Source: Antedon mediterranea (taxonomy: Eukaryota; Echinodermata; Crinoidea; Comatulida; Antedonidae). From it: 64,000 bases of DNA. The translations under genes and the position numbers were made by a program. This document shows, one piece after another, positions 12,598 to 27,681 of this stretch. The stretch is from the NCBI RefSeq assembly GCF_964355755.1, contig NC_092678.1, positions 22,426,365 through 22,490,364 on the forward strand, in the 5' to 3' direction. The notes beneath the pieces were generated by a model that saw only the letters and a program-made list of their open reading frames with translations, searched no databases and was not told the DNA's origin. Positions within the stretch are counted from its first letter, which is position 1, and every line of letters starts with the position of its first letter.

Positions 12598-15500
12598 CTA
12601 GATTTGAACTCGTCACTACGGACGAGTTAGGTTATCCGCAGCGCAAAGGCCACGTGCACGTCATACGTTAAAATATTGCGCGCAGAAAAACCATTAAGTC
12701 ATTGAAACAATTTCAGTGTGCTCTCTATTTTTCGTCACGTCTGAGTATATACGGTATACGCTATATACTGTATACGTACTACATACAGTGCAGAATAGGT
12801 GAAAATAAGTGACCAAAGTTATTGACGCTTTTGGACATGATGACGTCATCACAATTTCTAAAATGGTTAATCATGCGAAAGATAATTGATTGACCTAGAC
12901 AATATAAAGAAATGGAGTGCAATGGAATACGGATAACCGGAGATGCGCTCTATTAAATGTGATGAGCTATACGAAAGAGAAAAAAATCCTATATTTTATA
13001 TTCGAGTAGCCATACGATGACGTCACAATGTCCTGTTAGCCATATTGATACATGATTCGATATCTACAACTCATCTACTACCAGAATATGTAATTATAAA
13101 AAAGTTCACCACGTAGTTTAGAATCTATGACTGTTTAAAAAAAGGCAAAATTTTGACAAGTTTTTAGACTTTTTCATCAAAATTGCGCGCAAATTGTTTA
13201 ATTCTACGTGCTCGTATGACGAGATTTTAAGGCAAAATTGATTGAAAGTTGGTAAATTTATTATAAAAGACAGAAAAAACAAAAATCAAGCAAAAAAAAG
13301 ATATTTTTGCGCTACGTGCGCACGTGCGCGTAAGAAAAGTGCGCAAGCGTGGGAATTTTTGAAATGCTCAAAATGACATAAAACGCGTAGAAAGTTGATT
13401 AGAAATTGATTTTTCGCATTTTGAAATTTTAAACGCGCGTGCGCGCGTAACTTTTTGCGCAACCTGCCATTTTTAATCTACAGTAAGTTTGCGCTTTATA
13501 TGACTTAAATTTTCACCAAGTTTCAATACAAAATGACTTTTGGTTTTTAATCTATGATCAATAATTGAAATTCATAAAATCGCGCGTAACTTACGCTGCG
13601 CGACTCGAAATTTGAAAAAAAAAGTTTCTTGCACATCTACAGATATAGGGCAATCTTTTTACAAAGTTATACAATCTTCTGTTGGCTAGAATTAGAGATA
13701 CGCTGCCCACAAAAAATGGGAGAGAAGTGTGGAAAGAAAGAAATAAATACTAGATTTGAACTCGTCACTACGGACGAGTTAGGTTATCCGCAGCGCAAAA
13801 GCCACGTGCACGTCGTTCGTTAGAATATTGCGCGCAGAAGTACGATTATGCCATTGAAAAAATGTTAGTGCGTTCTCTATTTTGCGTCACGTCAAATTGT
13901 ATACGGTATACGCTATATACTGTATACGTACTACGTACAGTGCAGAATAGGTGAAAATAAGTGACCAAAGTTATTGACGCTTTTGGACGTGATGACGTCA
14001 TCACAATTTCTAAAATGGTGAATCATGCGAAAGATAATTGATTGACCTAGACAATATAAAGAAATGGAGGGAAATGGAATACGGATAAGTGGAGATGCGC
14101 TCTATTAAATGTTATGAGCTATACGAAAGAGAAAAAAATCCTATATTTTATATTCGAGTGGCCATACGATGACGTCACAATGTCCTGTTAGCTATATCGA
14201 TGCATGATTCGATATCTACAACTCATCACCTTCCAGAATGTGTAATTAAAAAAAAGTTCACCACGTAGTTTATAATCTATGACTTTTTAAAAAAAAGCAT
14301 AATTTTCACGAATTTTTTAACTTTTTCATCAAAAACGCGCGCAAATTGTTCAATTCTACGTGCTCGTATGACGTGATTTTAAGTTGAAATTGATTGAAAA
14401 TTGGTAAATTTACTAGAAAAGGGTGGAAAAACAAAAATCAAGCAAAAAAAAGATGTTTTTGCGCTATGTGCGCACGCGCGCGTAAGAAAAGTGCGCACGC
14501 GTGGGAATTTTTGAAATGCTCAAAATGACATGAAACGCGTAGAAAGTTGATTAGAAATTGATTTTTCGCATTTTGAAATTTTAAACGCGCGTGCGCGCGT
14601 AACTTTCTTTAAAAGATGCCATTTTCTCTCCATAGAAAGTTAGCGCATGATATGACTTAAATTTTCACCAAGTTTCAATACAAAATGACATATAGTTTTT
14701 ATTCTATGATCAATCATTGAAATTCATAAAATCGCGCGTAACTTACGCTGCGCGACTCAAAATTCATAAAAAAAAGTTTCTTGCACATCTACAGCTACAG
14801 GATAATCTTTTGACAAAGTTATACAATCATATGTTGGCCAGAATTAGAGATACGCTGCCAACAAAAAATGGGAGAGAAGTTTGTAAAGAAAGAAATAAAT
14901 ACTAGATTTGAACTCGTCACTACGGACGAGTTAGGTTATCCGCAGTCCTAAAGCCACGTGCACGTCATACGTTGGAATATTGCGCGCAGAAAAACGATTA
15001 TGCCATTGAAAAAATGTGAGTGCGCTCTCTATTTTGTGTCACGTCAAAGTGTATACGGTATACACTATATACCGTATACGTACTACATACAGTTCAGAAT
15101 AGGTGAAAATAAGTGACCAAAGTTATTGACGCTTTTGGACATGATGACGTCATCACAATTTTTAAAATGGTGAATCGTGCGAAAGATAATTGATAGACCT
15201 AGACAATATAAAAAAAATGGGGGGAAATGGAATACAAATAAGTGAAGATGCGCTATATTAAATGTTACGAGCTACGAGGAAAGAGACAAAAATCCTATAT
15301 TTTATATTCGAGTGGCCATATGATGACGTCACAATGTCCGGTTAGCCATATTGATGCATGATTTGATATCTGCAACTCATCTACTACCAGAATATGTAAT
15401 TATAAAAAAGTTCACCACGTAGTTTAGAATTTATGACTGTTTAAAAAAAGGCATAATTTTGACTAATTTTTTAACTTTTTCATCAAAAATGCGCGTAAAT

Positions 15501-18500
15501 TGTTTAATTCTACGTGCTCGTATGACGTGATTTTAAGTCGAAATTGTTTGAAAGTTGGTAAATTTTCTAAAAGAGACAGGAAAAACAAAAATCAAGCAAA
15601 AAAATGATGTTTTTGCGCTACGTGCGCACGTGCGCGTAAAAAAATTGCGCACGCATGGGAATTTTTGAAATGCTCAAAATGACATGAAACGCGTAGAAAG
15701 TTGATTAGATATTGATTTTTCGCATTTTAAAATTTTAAACGCGCGTGCGCGCGTAACTTTTTGTAAAACATGTCATTTTTAATCAATAGAAAGTTTGCGC
15801 ATTATATGACTTAAATGTTCACCAAGTTTCAATATAAAATGAATTTTAGTTTTTAATCTACGATCAATCATTGAAATTCATAAAATCGCGCGTAACTTAC
15901 GCTGCGCAACTCCGAAATCGTCCAAAAGCTTGGCTGCACATCTACAGCTACAGGTCAATCTTATGACAAAGTTATACAATGTTATATTTGCCAGAATTAG
16001 AGATATGCGACCAACAAAATTCGTGGAAAGAAAGAAGAACAAAGAAAAAGAAAAAGAAAAAAAAAAAAAAAAAAAAAAAGATCCTGACAATAACAAGGGG
16101 TTATCCGCCAAGTGCGGATAACCAACTAGATTTGAACTCGTCACTACGGACGAGTTAGGTTATCCGCATCGCAAAACCCACGCGCATGACACCTAAGTTA
16201 GAATATTGCGCGCAGAAAAACGATTATGCCATTGAAAAAATGTTAGTGAGCCCTCTATTTTGTGTCGCATCTAAGTGTGTACGGTATACACTATATACTG
16301 TATACGTACTACATACAGTGCAGAATAGGTGAAAATAAGTGACCAAAGTTATTGACGCATTTGAACATGATGACGTCATCACAACTTTAAAAATGGTGAA
16401 TCATGCGAAAGATAATTGATTGATCTAGACAATATAAAAAAATTGAGTGAAATGGAATAAAGATAAGTAGAGATGCGCTCTATTAAATTGACGAGCTATG
16501 ACGAAAGAGAAAAAAATCCTATATTTTATATTCGGGTGGCCATACGATGACGTCACAATGTCCGGTTAGCCATATCAATGCATGATTCGAGAAAAACAAC
16601 TCATCTACTTCCAGAATATGTAATTTTAAAAAAGTTCACCACGTAGTTTAGAATTTATGACTGTTTAAAAAAACGTCTAATTTTGACGATTTTTTGAAGT
16701 TTTTCATCAAAAACACGCGCAAATTATCCAATTCTACGTGCTCGTGTGACGTGATTTTAAGTCGAAATTGATTGAAAATTTATAAATTTACTAGAAAAGG
16801 CTGAAAAAACAAAAATCAAGCAAAAAAAAGATGTTTTTGCGCAACGTGCGCATGCGCGCGTAAAAAAATTGCGCACGTGTGGGAATTTTTGAAATGCTCA
16901 AAATGACATGAAACGCATAGAAAATTGATTAGAAATTGATTTTTCGCATTTTGAAATTTTAAAGGCGCGTGCGCGCGTAACTTTATGTAAAACATGCCAT
17001 TTTTAATCCATAGAAAGTTTGCGCATGATATGACTTAAATTTTCACCAAGTTTCAATACAAAATGACATTTGGTTTTTAATCTATGATCAATCATTGAAA
17101 TTCATAAAATCGCACTTAACTTACGCTGCGCGACTCTAAAGTAAAAAAACGAAACGTCCTGCACATCTACCGCTACAGGTCAATATTATGACAAAGTTAC
17201 ACAATCTTATGTTGGCCAGAATTAGAGATATGCGACCAACAAAATTCGTGGAAAGAAAGAAGAAAATAGAAAAAAAAAGAGAAAAAAAATAAAAAAAAAA
17301 AGATCCTGACAATAACAAGGGGTTATCCGCCAAGTGCGGATAACCAACTAGATTTGAACTCGTCACTACGGACGAGTTAGGTTATCCGCCTCGCAAACGC
17401 CACGTGCACATCAAACGTTAGAATATTGCGCACAGAAAAACGATTATGCCAATGAAAAAATGTTAGTGCGCTCTCTATTTTGTGTCACGTCTAAATATAT
17501 ACAGTATAACACTATATTCTGTATACGTACTACATACAGTTCAGAATAGGTGAAAATAAGTGACCAAAGTTAATGACGCTTTTGCACATGATGACGTCAT
17601 AAAAAATTTTAAAATGGTGAATCATGCGAAAGATAATTGATTGACCTAGACAATATAAAGAAATGGAGGGCAATGGAATACGGATAAGTGGAGATGCGCT
17701 CTATTAAATGTGATGAGCTAAGACGAAAGTGAAAAAAATCCTATATTTTATATTTGAGTGGCCATACGATGACGTCACAATGTCCGGTTAGCTATATTGA
17801 TGCATGATTCGATATCTACAACTCATCTACTTTCAGAATCTGTAATTTTAAAAAAGTTCACCACGTAGTTTAGAATCTATGACATTTTAAAAAAAGGCAT
17901 AATTTTCACGAATTTTTGAACTTTTTCATCAAAAACGCGCGCAAATTTTTCAATTCTACGTGCTCGTATGACGTGATTTTAAGTCGAAATTGTTTGAAAG
18001 TTGGTAAATCTACTAAAAAAAGACAGGAAAAACAAAAATCAAGCCAAAAAATGATGTTTTTGCGCTACGTGCGCACGCGCGCGTAAAAAAATTGCGCACG
18101 TGTGGTAATTTTTGAAATGCTCAAAATGACATGAAACGCGTAGAAAGTTGATTAGAAGTTGATTTTTCGCATTTTGAAATTTTAAACGCGCGTGCGCGCG
18201 TAACTTTTTGCGCAACATGCCATTTTTAATCCATAGAAAGTTTGCGCTTAATATGACTTAAATTTTCACCAAGTTTCAATACAAAATTACTTTTGGTTTT
18301 TAATCTACGATCAATCATTGAAATTCATAAAATCGCGCGTAACTTACGCTGCGCAACTCAGACTGGACCGAAAACCTTATTACGACATCTTCAGATAGAG
18401 GTCAATCTTCTGATAAAGTTATACAATGTTATGTTAAGAAGATTTTGAGATACACGCGCAACAAAATTCTGGGAAAGAAAGAAGAAAAAAGAAAAAAAAG

Positions 18501-21500
18501 AAAAAAAAAAAAAAAAAAAAGATCCTGACAATAACAAGGGGTTATCCGCCAAGTGCGGATAACCAACTAGATTTGAACTCGTCACTACGGACGAGTTAGG
18601 TTATCCGCGGCGCAAAAGCCACGCGCATGACACCTAAGTTAGAATATTGCGCGCAGAAAAACGATTATACCATTGAAAAAATGTTAGTGAGCCCTCTATT
18701 TTGCGTCGCGTCTAAGTGTGCACGGTATACACTATATACTGTATACGTACTACATAAAGTGCAGAATAGGTGAAAATAAGTGACCAAAGTTGTTGACGAT
18801 TTTGCAAATGATGACGTTATAACAGTCTTAAAAATTGTTAACCATGCGAAAGATAATTGATTGACCTAGACAATATAAAAAAATTGAGGGAAATGGAATA
18901 CGGATAAGTAGAGATGCGCTCTATTAAATGTGACCAGCTATGACGAAAGAGAAAAAACTCCTATATTTTATATTCGAGTGGCCATACGATGACGTCATAA
19001 TGCTTGGTTAGCCATATTAATGCATGATTCGATAAAAACAACTCATCTACTTCCAGAATATGTAATTTAAAAAAAGTTCACCGCGTAGTTTAGAATTTAT
19101 GACTGTTTAAAAAAAGGCATAATTTTGACGAATTTCTGAACTTTTTTTTAAAAATGCGCGCAAATTGTCAAATTTTAAGTGCTCGTATGAGGTGATATTA
19201 AGTCGAAATTGTATAAAAATTGGTAAAATTACTAGAAAATACTGGAAAAACAAAAATCAAGCAAAAAAAAATTGTTTTTGCGCTACGTGCGCACGCGCGC
19301 GTAAAAAAAGTGCGCATGCCTGGCAATTTTTGAAATGCTCAAAATGACATGAAACGCGTAGAAAGTTGATTAGAAGTTGATTTTTTGCATTTTGAAATTT
19401 TAAACGTGCGTGCGCACGTAACTTTTAGCGCAATCTGCCATTTTTAATCCATAGAAAGTTTGCGCTTGATATGACTTAAATTTTCACCAAGTTTCAATAC
19501 AAAATGACTTTTGGTTTTTAATCTATGATCAATCATTGAAATTCATAAAATTGCGCGTAACTTACGCTGCGCGACTCAAAATTCATAAAAAAAAGTTTCT
19601 TGCACATCTACAGCAACAGGGCAATATTTTTCCAAAGTTATACAATCATATGTTGGCCAGAATTAGAGATAGGCTGCGAACAAAATTCGTGGAAAGAAAG
19701 AAGAATAAAGAAAAAAAAAAAAAAAAAAAAAAAAGATCCTTACAATAACAAGGGGTTATCCGCCAAGTGCGGATAACCAACTAGATTTGAACTCGTCACT
19801 ACGGACGAGTTAGGTTATCCGCAGTCCTATAGCCACGTGCACGTCATACGTTGGAATATTGCGCGCAGAAAAACGATTATGCCATTGAAAAAATGTGAGT
19901 GCGCTCTCTATTTTGTGTCACGTCAAAGTGTATACGGTATACACTATATACCGTATACGTACTACATACAGTTCAGAATAATTGAAAATAAGTGACCAAA
20001 GTTATTGACGCTTTTGCACATGATGACGTCATAACAATTTTTAAAATGGTGAATCATGCGAAAGATAATTGATTGACATAGACAATATAAAGAAATGGAG
20101 GGCAATGGAATACGGATAAGTGGAGATGCGCTCTATTAAATGTGATGAGCTATACGAAAGAGAAAAAAATCCTATATTTTATATTCGAGTGGCCATACGA
20201 TGACGTCACAATGTCCTGGAAGTCATATTGATACATGATTCGATATCTACAACTCATCTACTACCAGAATATGTAATTATAAAAAAGTTTACCACGTAGT
20301 TTAGAATCTATGACTGTTTAAGAAAAGGCATAATTTTGACAAATTTTTGGACTTTTTCATCAAAATTGCGCGCAAATTGTTTAATTCTACGTGCTCGTAT
20401 GACGAGATTTTAAGGCAAAATTGATTGAAAATTGGTAAATATATTATAAAAGACAGAAAAAACAAAAATCAAGCAAAAAAAAGATGTTTTTGCGCTACGT
20501 GCGCACGCGCGCGTAAAAAAATTGCGCAAGCCTGGGAATTTTTGAAATGCTCAAAATGACATGAAACGCGTAGAAAGTTGATTAGAAATTGATTTTTCGC
20601 ATTTTGAAATTTTAAACGCGCGTGCGCGCGTAACTTTCTGTAAAACATGCCATTTTCTCTCCATAGAAAGTTAGCGCATGATATGACTTAAATTTTCACC
20701 AAGTTTCAATACAAAATGACATATAGTTTTTATTCTATGATCAATCATTGAAATTCATAAAAATCGCGCGTAACTTACGCTGCGCGACTCAAAATTCATA
20801 AAAAAAAGTTTCTTGCACATCTAAAGCTACAGGGCAATCTTTTGACAAATTTATACAATCATATGTTGGCCAGAATTAGAGATACGCTGCCAACAAAAAA
20901 TGGGAGAGAAGTGTGTAAAGAAAGAAATAAATACTAGATTTGAACTCGTCACTACGGACGAGTTAGGTTATCCGCAGCGCAAAGGCCACGTGCACGTCAT
21001 ACGTTAGAATATTGCGCGCAGAAAAACGATTAAGGCATTGAAACAATTTCAGTGTGCTCTCTATTTTTCGTCACGTCTGAGTGTATACGGTATACCCTAT
21101 ATACTGTATACGTACTACATACAGTCCAGAATAGGTGAAAATAAGTGACCAAAGTTATTGACGCTTTTGAACATGATGACGTCGTCACAATTTTGAAAAT
21201 GGTGAATCGTGCGAAAGATAATTGATAGACCTAGACAACATAAACAAATGGGGGGAAATGGAATACAAATAAGTGGAGATGCGCTATATTAAATGTGACG
21301 AGCTACGAGGAAAGAGACAAAAATCCTATATTTTATATTCGAGTGGCCATACGATGACGTCACAATGTCCGGTTAGCCATATTGATGCATGATTTGATAT
21401 CTGCAACTCATCTACTTTCAGAATATGTAAAAAAAAATAAAATTCACCATGTAGTTTAGAATCTATGACTGTTCAAAAAAAGGTATAATTTTGACACATT

Positions 21501-22143
21501 TTTGAAATTTTTTTAAAAAAACGCGCACAAATTGTTCAATTTTACGTGCTCGTATGACGTGATTTTAAGTCGAAATTGTTTGAAAGTTGGTAAAATTACT
21601 AGAGAAGGCTGAAAAAACAAAAATCAAGCAAAAAAAACATGTTTTTGCGTTACGTGCGCACGCGCGCGTAAAAATATTGCGCACGCGTGGGAATTTTTGA
21701 AATGCTCAAAATGACATGAAACGCGTAGAAAGTTGATTAGAAATGAATTTTGCGCATTTTGAAATTTTGAACGCGCGTGCGCGCGTAACTTTCTGTAAAA
21801 CCTGCCATTTTTAATCCATAGAAAGTTTGCGCATGATATAACTTAAATTTTCACCAAGTTTCATTAGAAAATGACTTTTGGTTTTTAATCTATGATCAAT
21901 CATTGAAATTCATAAAATTGCGCGTAACTTACGCTGCGCAACTCAAAAATCAAAAAACAAAGTTTCTTGCACATCTACAGATATAGGTCAATCTTATGAC
22001 AAAGTTATACAATCTTATGTTTGCCAGAATTAGAGATACGCTCCCAACAAAATTCGTGGAAAGAAAGAAGAATAAAGAAAAAAAAAAAAAAAAAAAAGAT
22101 CCTGACAATAACAAGAGGTTATCCGCCAAGTGCGGATAACCAA

Positions 22144-23731
22144 CTAGACATGTAACTCGTCACTTTGACGAGTTAGTTATCCGCACGACAAAGGCCACGT
22201 AGACGTCATACGTTAGAATATTGCACACAGAAAAAGATTTTGGCAATATGACCTGAACTGAAGAATATGATATGTTGTTATTGCTGAATTCTGTTATTTT
22301 GTGTCATATTATATATACAATATAATCTGTATACATATTACATACTGTGTAGAATAGGTGAAATGACTGGACCCGCCATTTATTCCAATTTTTAACATAG
22401 CGACGGTATCAAAATGAAATACTAAGATAGCAATTTCGAAAGGAAATTATCTCGGCAACAACATATTAATGTGTAGAAGAAATTTAAATACGTAAAATAT
22501 TGATGCGCGCTCTTTTAAATGTGATGAATTATGACGCAAAAGATGAAAATACGACTTTTTTTATTTAACTGGTCATATGATGACGTCAGAACATCCGATT
22601 GGCAAAATGTTTACATAAATTCGTATCTACAATCCAATAGCTTCCAGAAAACGTTTTAATCATGATTATCACGTTTTATTCTGACGAGCTATAACAGATT
22701 GAAATTTACTGTAAAGACGAAAATAAGTGACCCACGTTATTTACATTTTTAGACATGATGACGTCATAAAAATTAAAATATTTTTAACACATACGAAAGA
22801 TAGTTGATTGACCTAGATAATATAAAAATCGGGGTAAAAATGGAACACAGATAATTGGAGATGCGCTCTATTAAATGTCATGCGCTATGATGAAAGATAC
22901 AAAAATCCTATATTTTATATTCGCGTGGCCATACGATGACGTCACAATGTCCGGTTAGCCATATTATTACATGATCCGATATCTACACCTCATCAACTTC
23001 AAGAATATGTCATCCACAAAAAGTTGACCGTCCAGTTTAGAAATTACGACTGTTTAAAAAAAGGCATAATTTTGACAAATTTTAACAAATTTTTACCTTT
23101 TTCATCAAAAACCCACGTAAATTATCCAATTCGACGTGCCCGTATGACGTAATTTTAAGTCTAAATCGTTTAAAAGTTGGTAAAATTACTACAAAAGGCT
23201 GGAAAAACATAAATCACGTGAAAAAAATTGTTTTCAACGCTACGTGCGCACGGCGCGCGTAAAAAAATGCGCACGCGTGGGAATTTTTTACCTGCTCAAA
23301 ATGACATGAAACGCGTAGAAAGTGGATTAGAAATTGATTTTTCGCGTTTTGAAATTTTAAACGCGCGTGCGCGCGTAACTTCGTGTAAAACATGCCATTT
23401 TTTTTACAAAGTCAGTTAGCGCAAGATATAACTAAAACTTTTGTTAAGTTTCAATTTAAATTGTTATATGGTTTTCGATGTATGTTAAATACGCGAAATT
23501 CGTTAAAACGCGCGTAAGTCATGTTGTGCAATTCTGACGTCATTCAGAAATAGAAAAGCACAACTTCAGGTGAATACCCATATGTTGACAAAGTTTTGAA
23601 ATGTTAACTTTACACGTTTTTGAGATATGCTCTGCACAAAAATGACAGAAAGAAAGAATAATACAGAAAAAAAAAAAAGATGATGAAACAGGACAGTTAC
23701 AAGGAGTTATCCGCTGAGTGCGGATAACTAA
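22144..23731. repeat. Long satellite unit with AGTTATCCGC ends at both sides
   Basis: Begins CTAGACATGTAACTCGTC. It has AGTTATCCGC rather than GGTTATCCGC after the start hairpin, and it ends with a hairpin of arms AGTTATCCGC and GCGGATAACT (loop TGAGT). The same first-base change at the start and in both arms at the end suggests that the two ends belong to one element lineage. The internal duplication of long units is present. Confidence 0.85.
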
Positions 23732-26154
23732 CTAGATTTGAACTCGTCACTACGGACGAGTTAGGTTATCCGCATCGCAAACGCCACGCGCACGTCATAC
23801 GTTAGAAGATTGCGCTCAGAAAAATGATTATGCCATTGAAAAAATGTTAGTGTGCCCTCTATTTTGTGTCACGTCTAAGTATATACAAAATAACACTATA
23901 CATACGTACTACATACAGTTCAGAATAGATGAAAATAAGTGACCAAAGTAATTCACGCTTTTGGACATGATGACGTCATCACAATTTTACAAATGGCAAA
24001 TCATTTGAAAGATAATTGAAGGACCTAGACAATATAAAGAAATGGGGGAAATTGAAGACGGATAAGTAAAGATGCGCTCTATTAAATTTGACGAGCTATG
24101 ACGAAAGAGAAAAAAATCCTATATTTTATATTCGGGTGGCCATACGATGACGTCACAATGTCCGGTTAGCCATATCAATGCATGATTCGAGAAATAAAAC
24201 TCATCTACTTCCAGAATATGTAATTTAAAAAAAGTTCACCATGTAGTTTAGAATTTATGACTGTTTAAAAAAAGGTCTAATTTTGACGAATTTTTGAACT
24301 TTTTCATCAAAAACGCGCGCAAATTATCCAATTCTACGTGCTCGTGTGACGTGATTTAAAGTCGAAATTGATTGAAAATTTATAAATTTACTAGAAAAGG
24401 CTGAAAAAACAAAAAACAAGCAAAAAAAGGATGTTTTTTCGCTACGTGCGCACGCGCGCGTAAAAAAATTGCGCACGCGTGGGAATTTTTGAAATGCTCA
24501 AAATGACATGAAACGCGTAGAAAGTTGATTAGAAATTGATTTTTCGCATTTTGAAATTTTAAACGCGCGTGCGCGCGTAACTTTTTGTAAAACATGCTAT
24601 TTTTAATCCATAGAAAGTTTGCGCATGATATGACTTAAATTTTCACCAAGTTTCAATACAAAATGACTTTTAGTTTTTATTCTATGATCAATCATTGAAA
24701 TTCACAAAATCGCGCGTAACTTACGCTGCGCGACTCGAAATTTGAAAATAAAAGTTTCTTGCACATCTACAGCTACATATCAATCTTATGAAAAAGTTAT
24801 ACAATCATATGTTGCCCAAAATTAGAGATATGCGACCAACAAAATTCGTGGAAAGAAAGAAGAAAATAGAAAAAAAAAGAGAAAAAAAAAAAGATCCTGA
24901 CAATAACAAGAGGTTATCCGCCAAGTGCGGATAACCAACTAGATTTGAACTCGTCACTACGTACGAGTTAGGTTATCCGCAGCGCAAAGGCCACGTGCAC
25001 GTCGTACGTTAAAATATTGCGCGCAGAAAAACGATTAAGTCATTGAAACAATTTCAGTGTGCTCTTTATTTTTCGTCACGTCTGAGTATATACGGTATAC
25101 ACTATATACTGTATACGTACTACATACAGTGCAGAATAGGTGAAAATAAGTGACCAAATTATTGATGCTTTTGAACATGATGACGTCATCACAATTTTGA
25201 AAATGTTGAATCGTGCGAAAGATAATTGATTGACCTAGACAATATAAGAAAATTGAGGGAAATGGAATACGGATAAGTGGAGATGCGCTCTATTAAATGT
25301 GACGAGCTATGACGAAAGAGAAAAAAATCCTATATTTTTTATTCGAGTGGCCATACGATGACGTCATAATATTCAGTTAGCCATATTAATGCAAGATTCG
25401 ATAAAGACAACTCATCTACTTCCAGAATATGTAATTTAAAAAATGTTCACCACGTAGTTTAGAATTTATGACTGTTTTAAGAAAGGCATAATTTTGACAA
25501 ATTTTTGAACTTTTTCATCAAAAACGCGTGCAAATTGTTCAATTCTACGTGCTCGTATGACGTGATTTTAAGTCGAAATTGATTGAAAATTTCTAAATTT
25601 ACTAGAAAAGGCTGAAAAAACAAAAATCAAGCAAAAAAAAGATGTTTCTGCGCTACGTGCGCACGCGCGCGTAAAAAATTTGCGCACGCGTGGGAATTTT
25701 TGAAATGCTCAAAATGACCTGAAACGCGTAGAAAGTTGATTAGAAATTGATTTTACGCATTTTGAAATTTTAAACGCGCGTGCGCGCGTAACTTTATGGA
25801 AAAGTGCGATTTTCAATCCATAGAAAGTTAGCGCATGATATAAACTACACTTTTGCCAAGTTTCAATTAAAATTGCTTTTTGGTTTTTGATATATGTTAA
25901 ATACGCAAAAATCACAAAAACGCGCGTAACTTACGCTGCGCAACTATAAAGTCAAAAAACGAAACGTCCTGCACATCTACAGCTACAGGTCAATCTTATG
26001 AAAAAGTTACACAATATTTTGTTTGCCGGAATTTGAGATACGCTGCCAACAAAATTCAGGGAAAGAAAGAAGAATAACATAGAAAAAAAAAAAAAAAAAA
26101 AAAAAAAAGATCCTGACAATAACAAGGGGTTATCCGCCAAGTGCGGATAACCAA

Positions 26155-27681
26155 CTAGATTTGAACTCGTCACTTTGACGAGTTCGGGTTATCCGCGCAA
26201 ACGCAACATGCACATACGTTTAAAATATATGAACGCCGACAATTATTATGCCATCCTATGACATGAATTAAATATGTTTACAGTGCTGAATTGTACCTAT
26301 TTTGTAGCATACATCATATTACAGTATTTACAGAATACACTGTATATGTTATATACAGTGAAGCATAGACGGAATTACGAGACCCATCTTTTAAATCTAA
26401 TTATTAACACGATGACATCATCAAATTGACATATAAAAATAACAATTTTAGAAGATAATTATCTAATTAATTACATCAATACAAATTTGAAGAATTTTGG
26501 GCACGTAAAAGTGAGATGCGCTCTCGTTTAAACGCAATGAACTTTTACGCAAGAGGTGAAAATACGACTTTTTTTATTCAATTGGCCATATGATGACGTC
26601 ACAACATCTGATTGGCAAAATGTTCACATGATTTCGTATCTACAATCCAATAGCTTCCAGAAAACGTTTTAATCATGATTATCACTTTTTATTCAGACGA
26701 GCTATAACAGAGTAAAATTTACTGTAAAGATGAAAATAAGTGACCCACGTTATTTACATTTTTAGACATGATGACGTCATAACAATTAAAATATTTTTAT
26801 CTCATGCGAAAGATAATTGATTGACGTAGACAATAATAAAATCTCGGGGGAAATGGAATTCGTATGAGCGAGATGCGCTTTGTTGAATGTGATGAGCAAT
26901 AACGAAATAGACAAAAATCCTATATTTTATATTCGAGTGGCCATATGATGACGTCACAATGTCCGGTTAGCCATATTCATGCATGATTTGATATCTACAA
27001 CTCATCAACTTCCAGAATGTGTAATTTAAAAAAAGTTCACCACGTAGTTTATAATCTATGACTTTAAAAAAAAAAGCATAATTTTCACCAATTTTTTAAC
27101 TTTTTCATCAAAAACGCGCGCAAATTGTTCAATTCTACGTGCTCGTATGACGTGATTTTAAGTCGAAATTGATTGAAAATTGGTAAATTTACTAGAAAAG
27201 GGTGGAAAAATAAAAATCAAGCAAAAAAAAGATGTTTTTGCGCTACGTGCGCACGCGCGCGTAAGAAAAGTGCGCACGCGTGGGAATTTTTGAAATGCTC
27301 AAAATGACATGAAACGCGTAGAAAGTTGATTAGAAATTGATTTTTCGCATTTTGAAATTTTAAACGCGCGGCGCGCGTAATTTTCTGTAAAACATGCCAT
27401 TTTCTCTCCATAGAAAGTTAGCGCATAATATGACTTAAATTTTCACCAAGTTTCAATACAAAATGACATATAGTTTTTATTCTATGATCAATCATTGAAA
27501 TTCATAAAATCGCGCGTAACTTACGCTGCGCGACTCAAAATTCATAAAAAAAAAGTTTCTTGCACATCTACAGCTACAGGGCAATCTTTTTGACAAATTT
27601 ATACAATCATATGTTGGCCAGAATTAGAGATACGCTGCCAACAAAAAATGGGAGAGAAGTGTGTAAAGAAAGAAATAAATA
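26155..27681. repeat. Long satellite unit, mosaic
   Basis: The first part is of the long type, with start hairpin AACTCGTCA/TGACGAGTT and GGGTTATCCGCGC. From about 26.93 kb onward it closely matches the second half of the units starting at 2338 and 13750, including the bare AAAGAAATAAATA tail. This suggests unequal exchange or conversion between long and short units. Confidence 0.8.
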
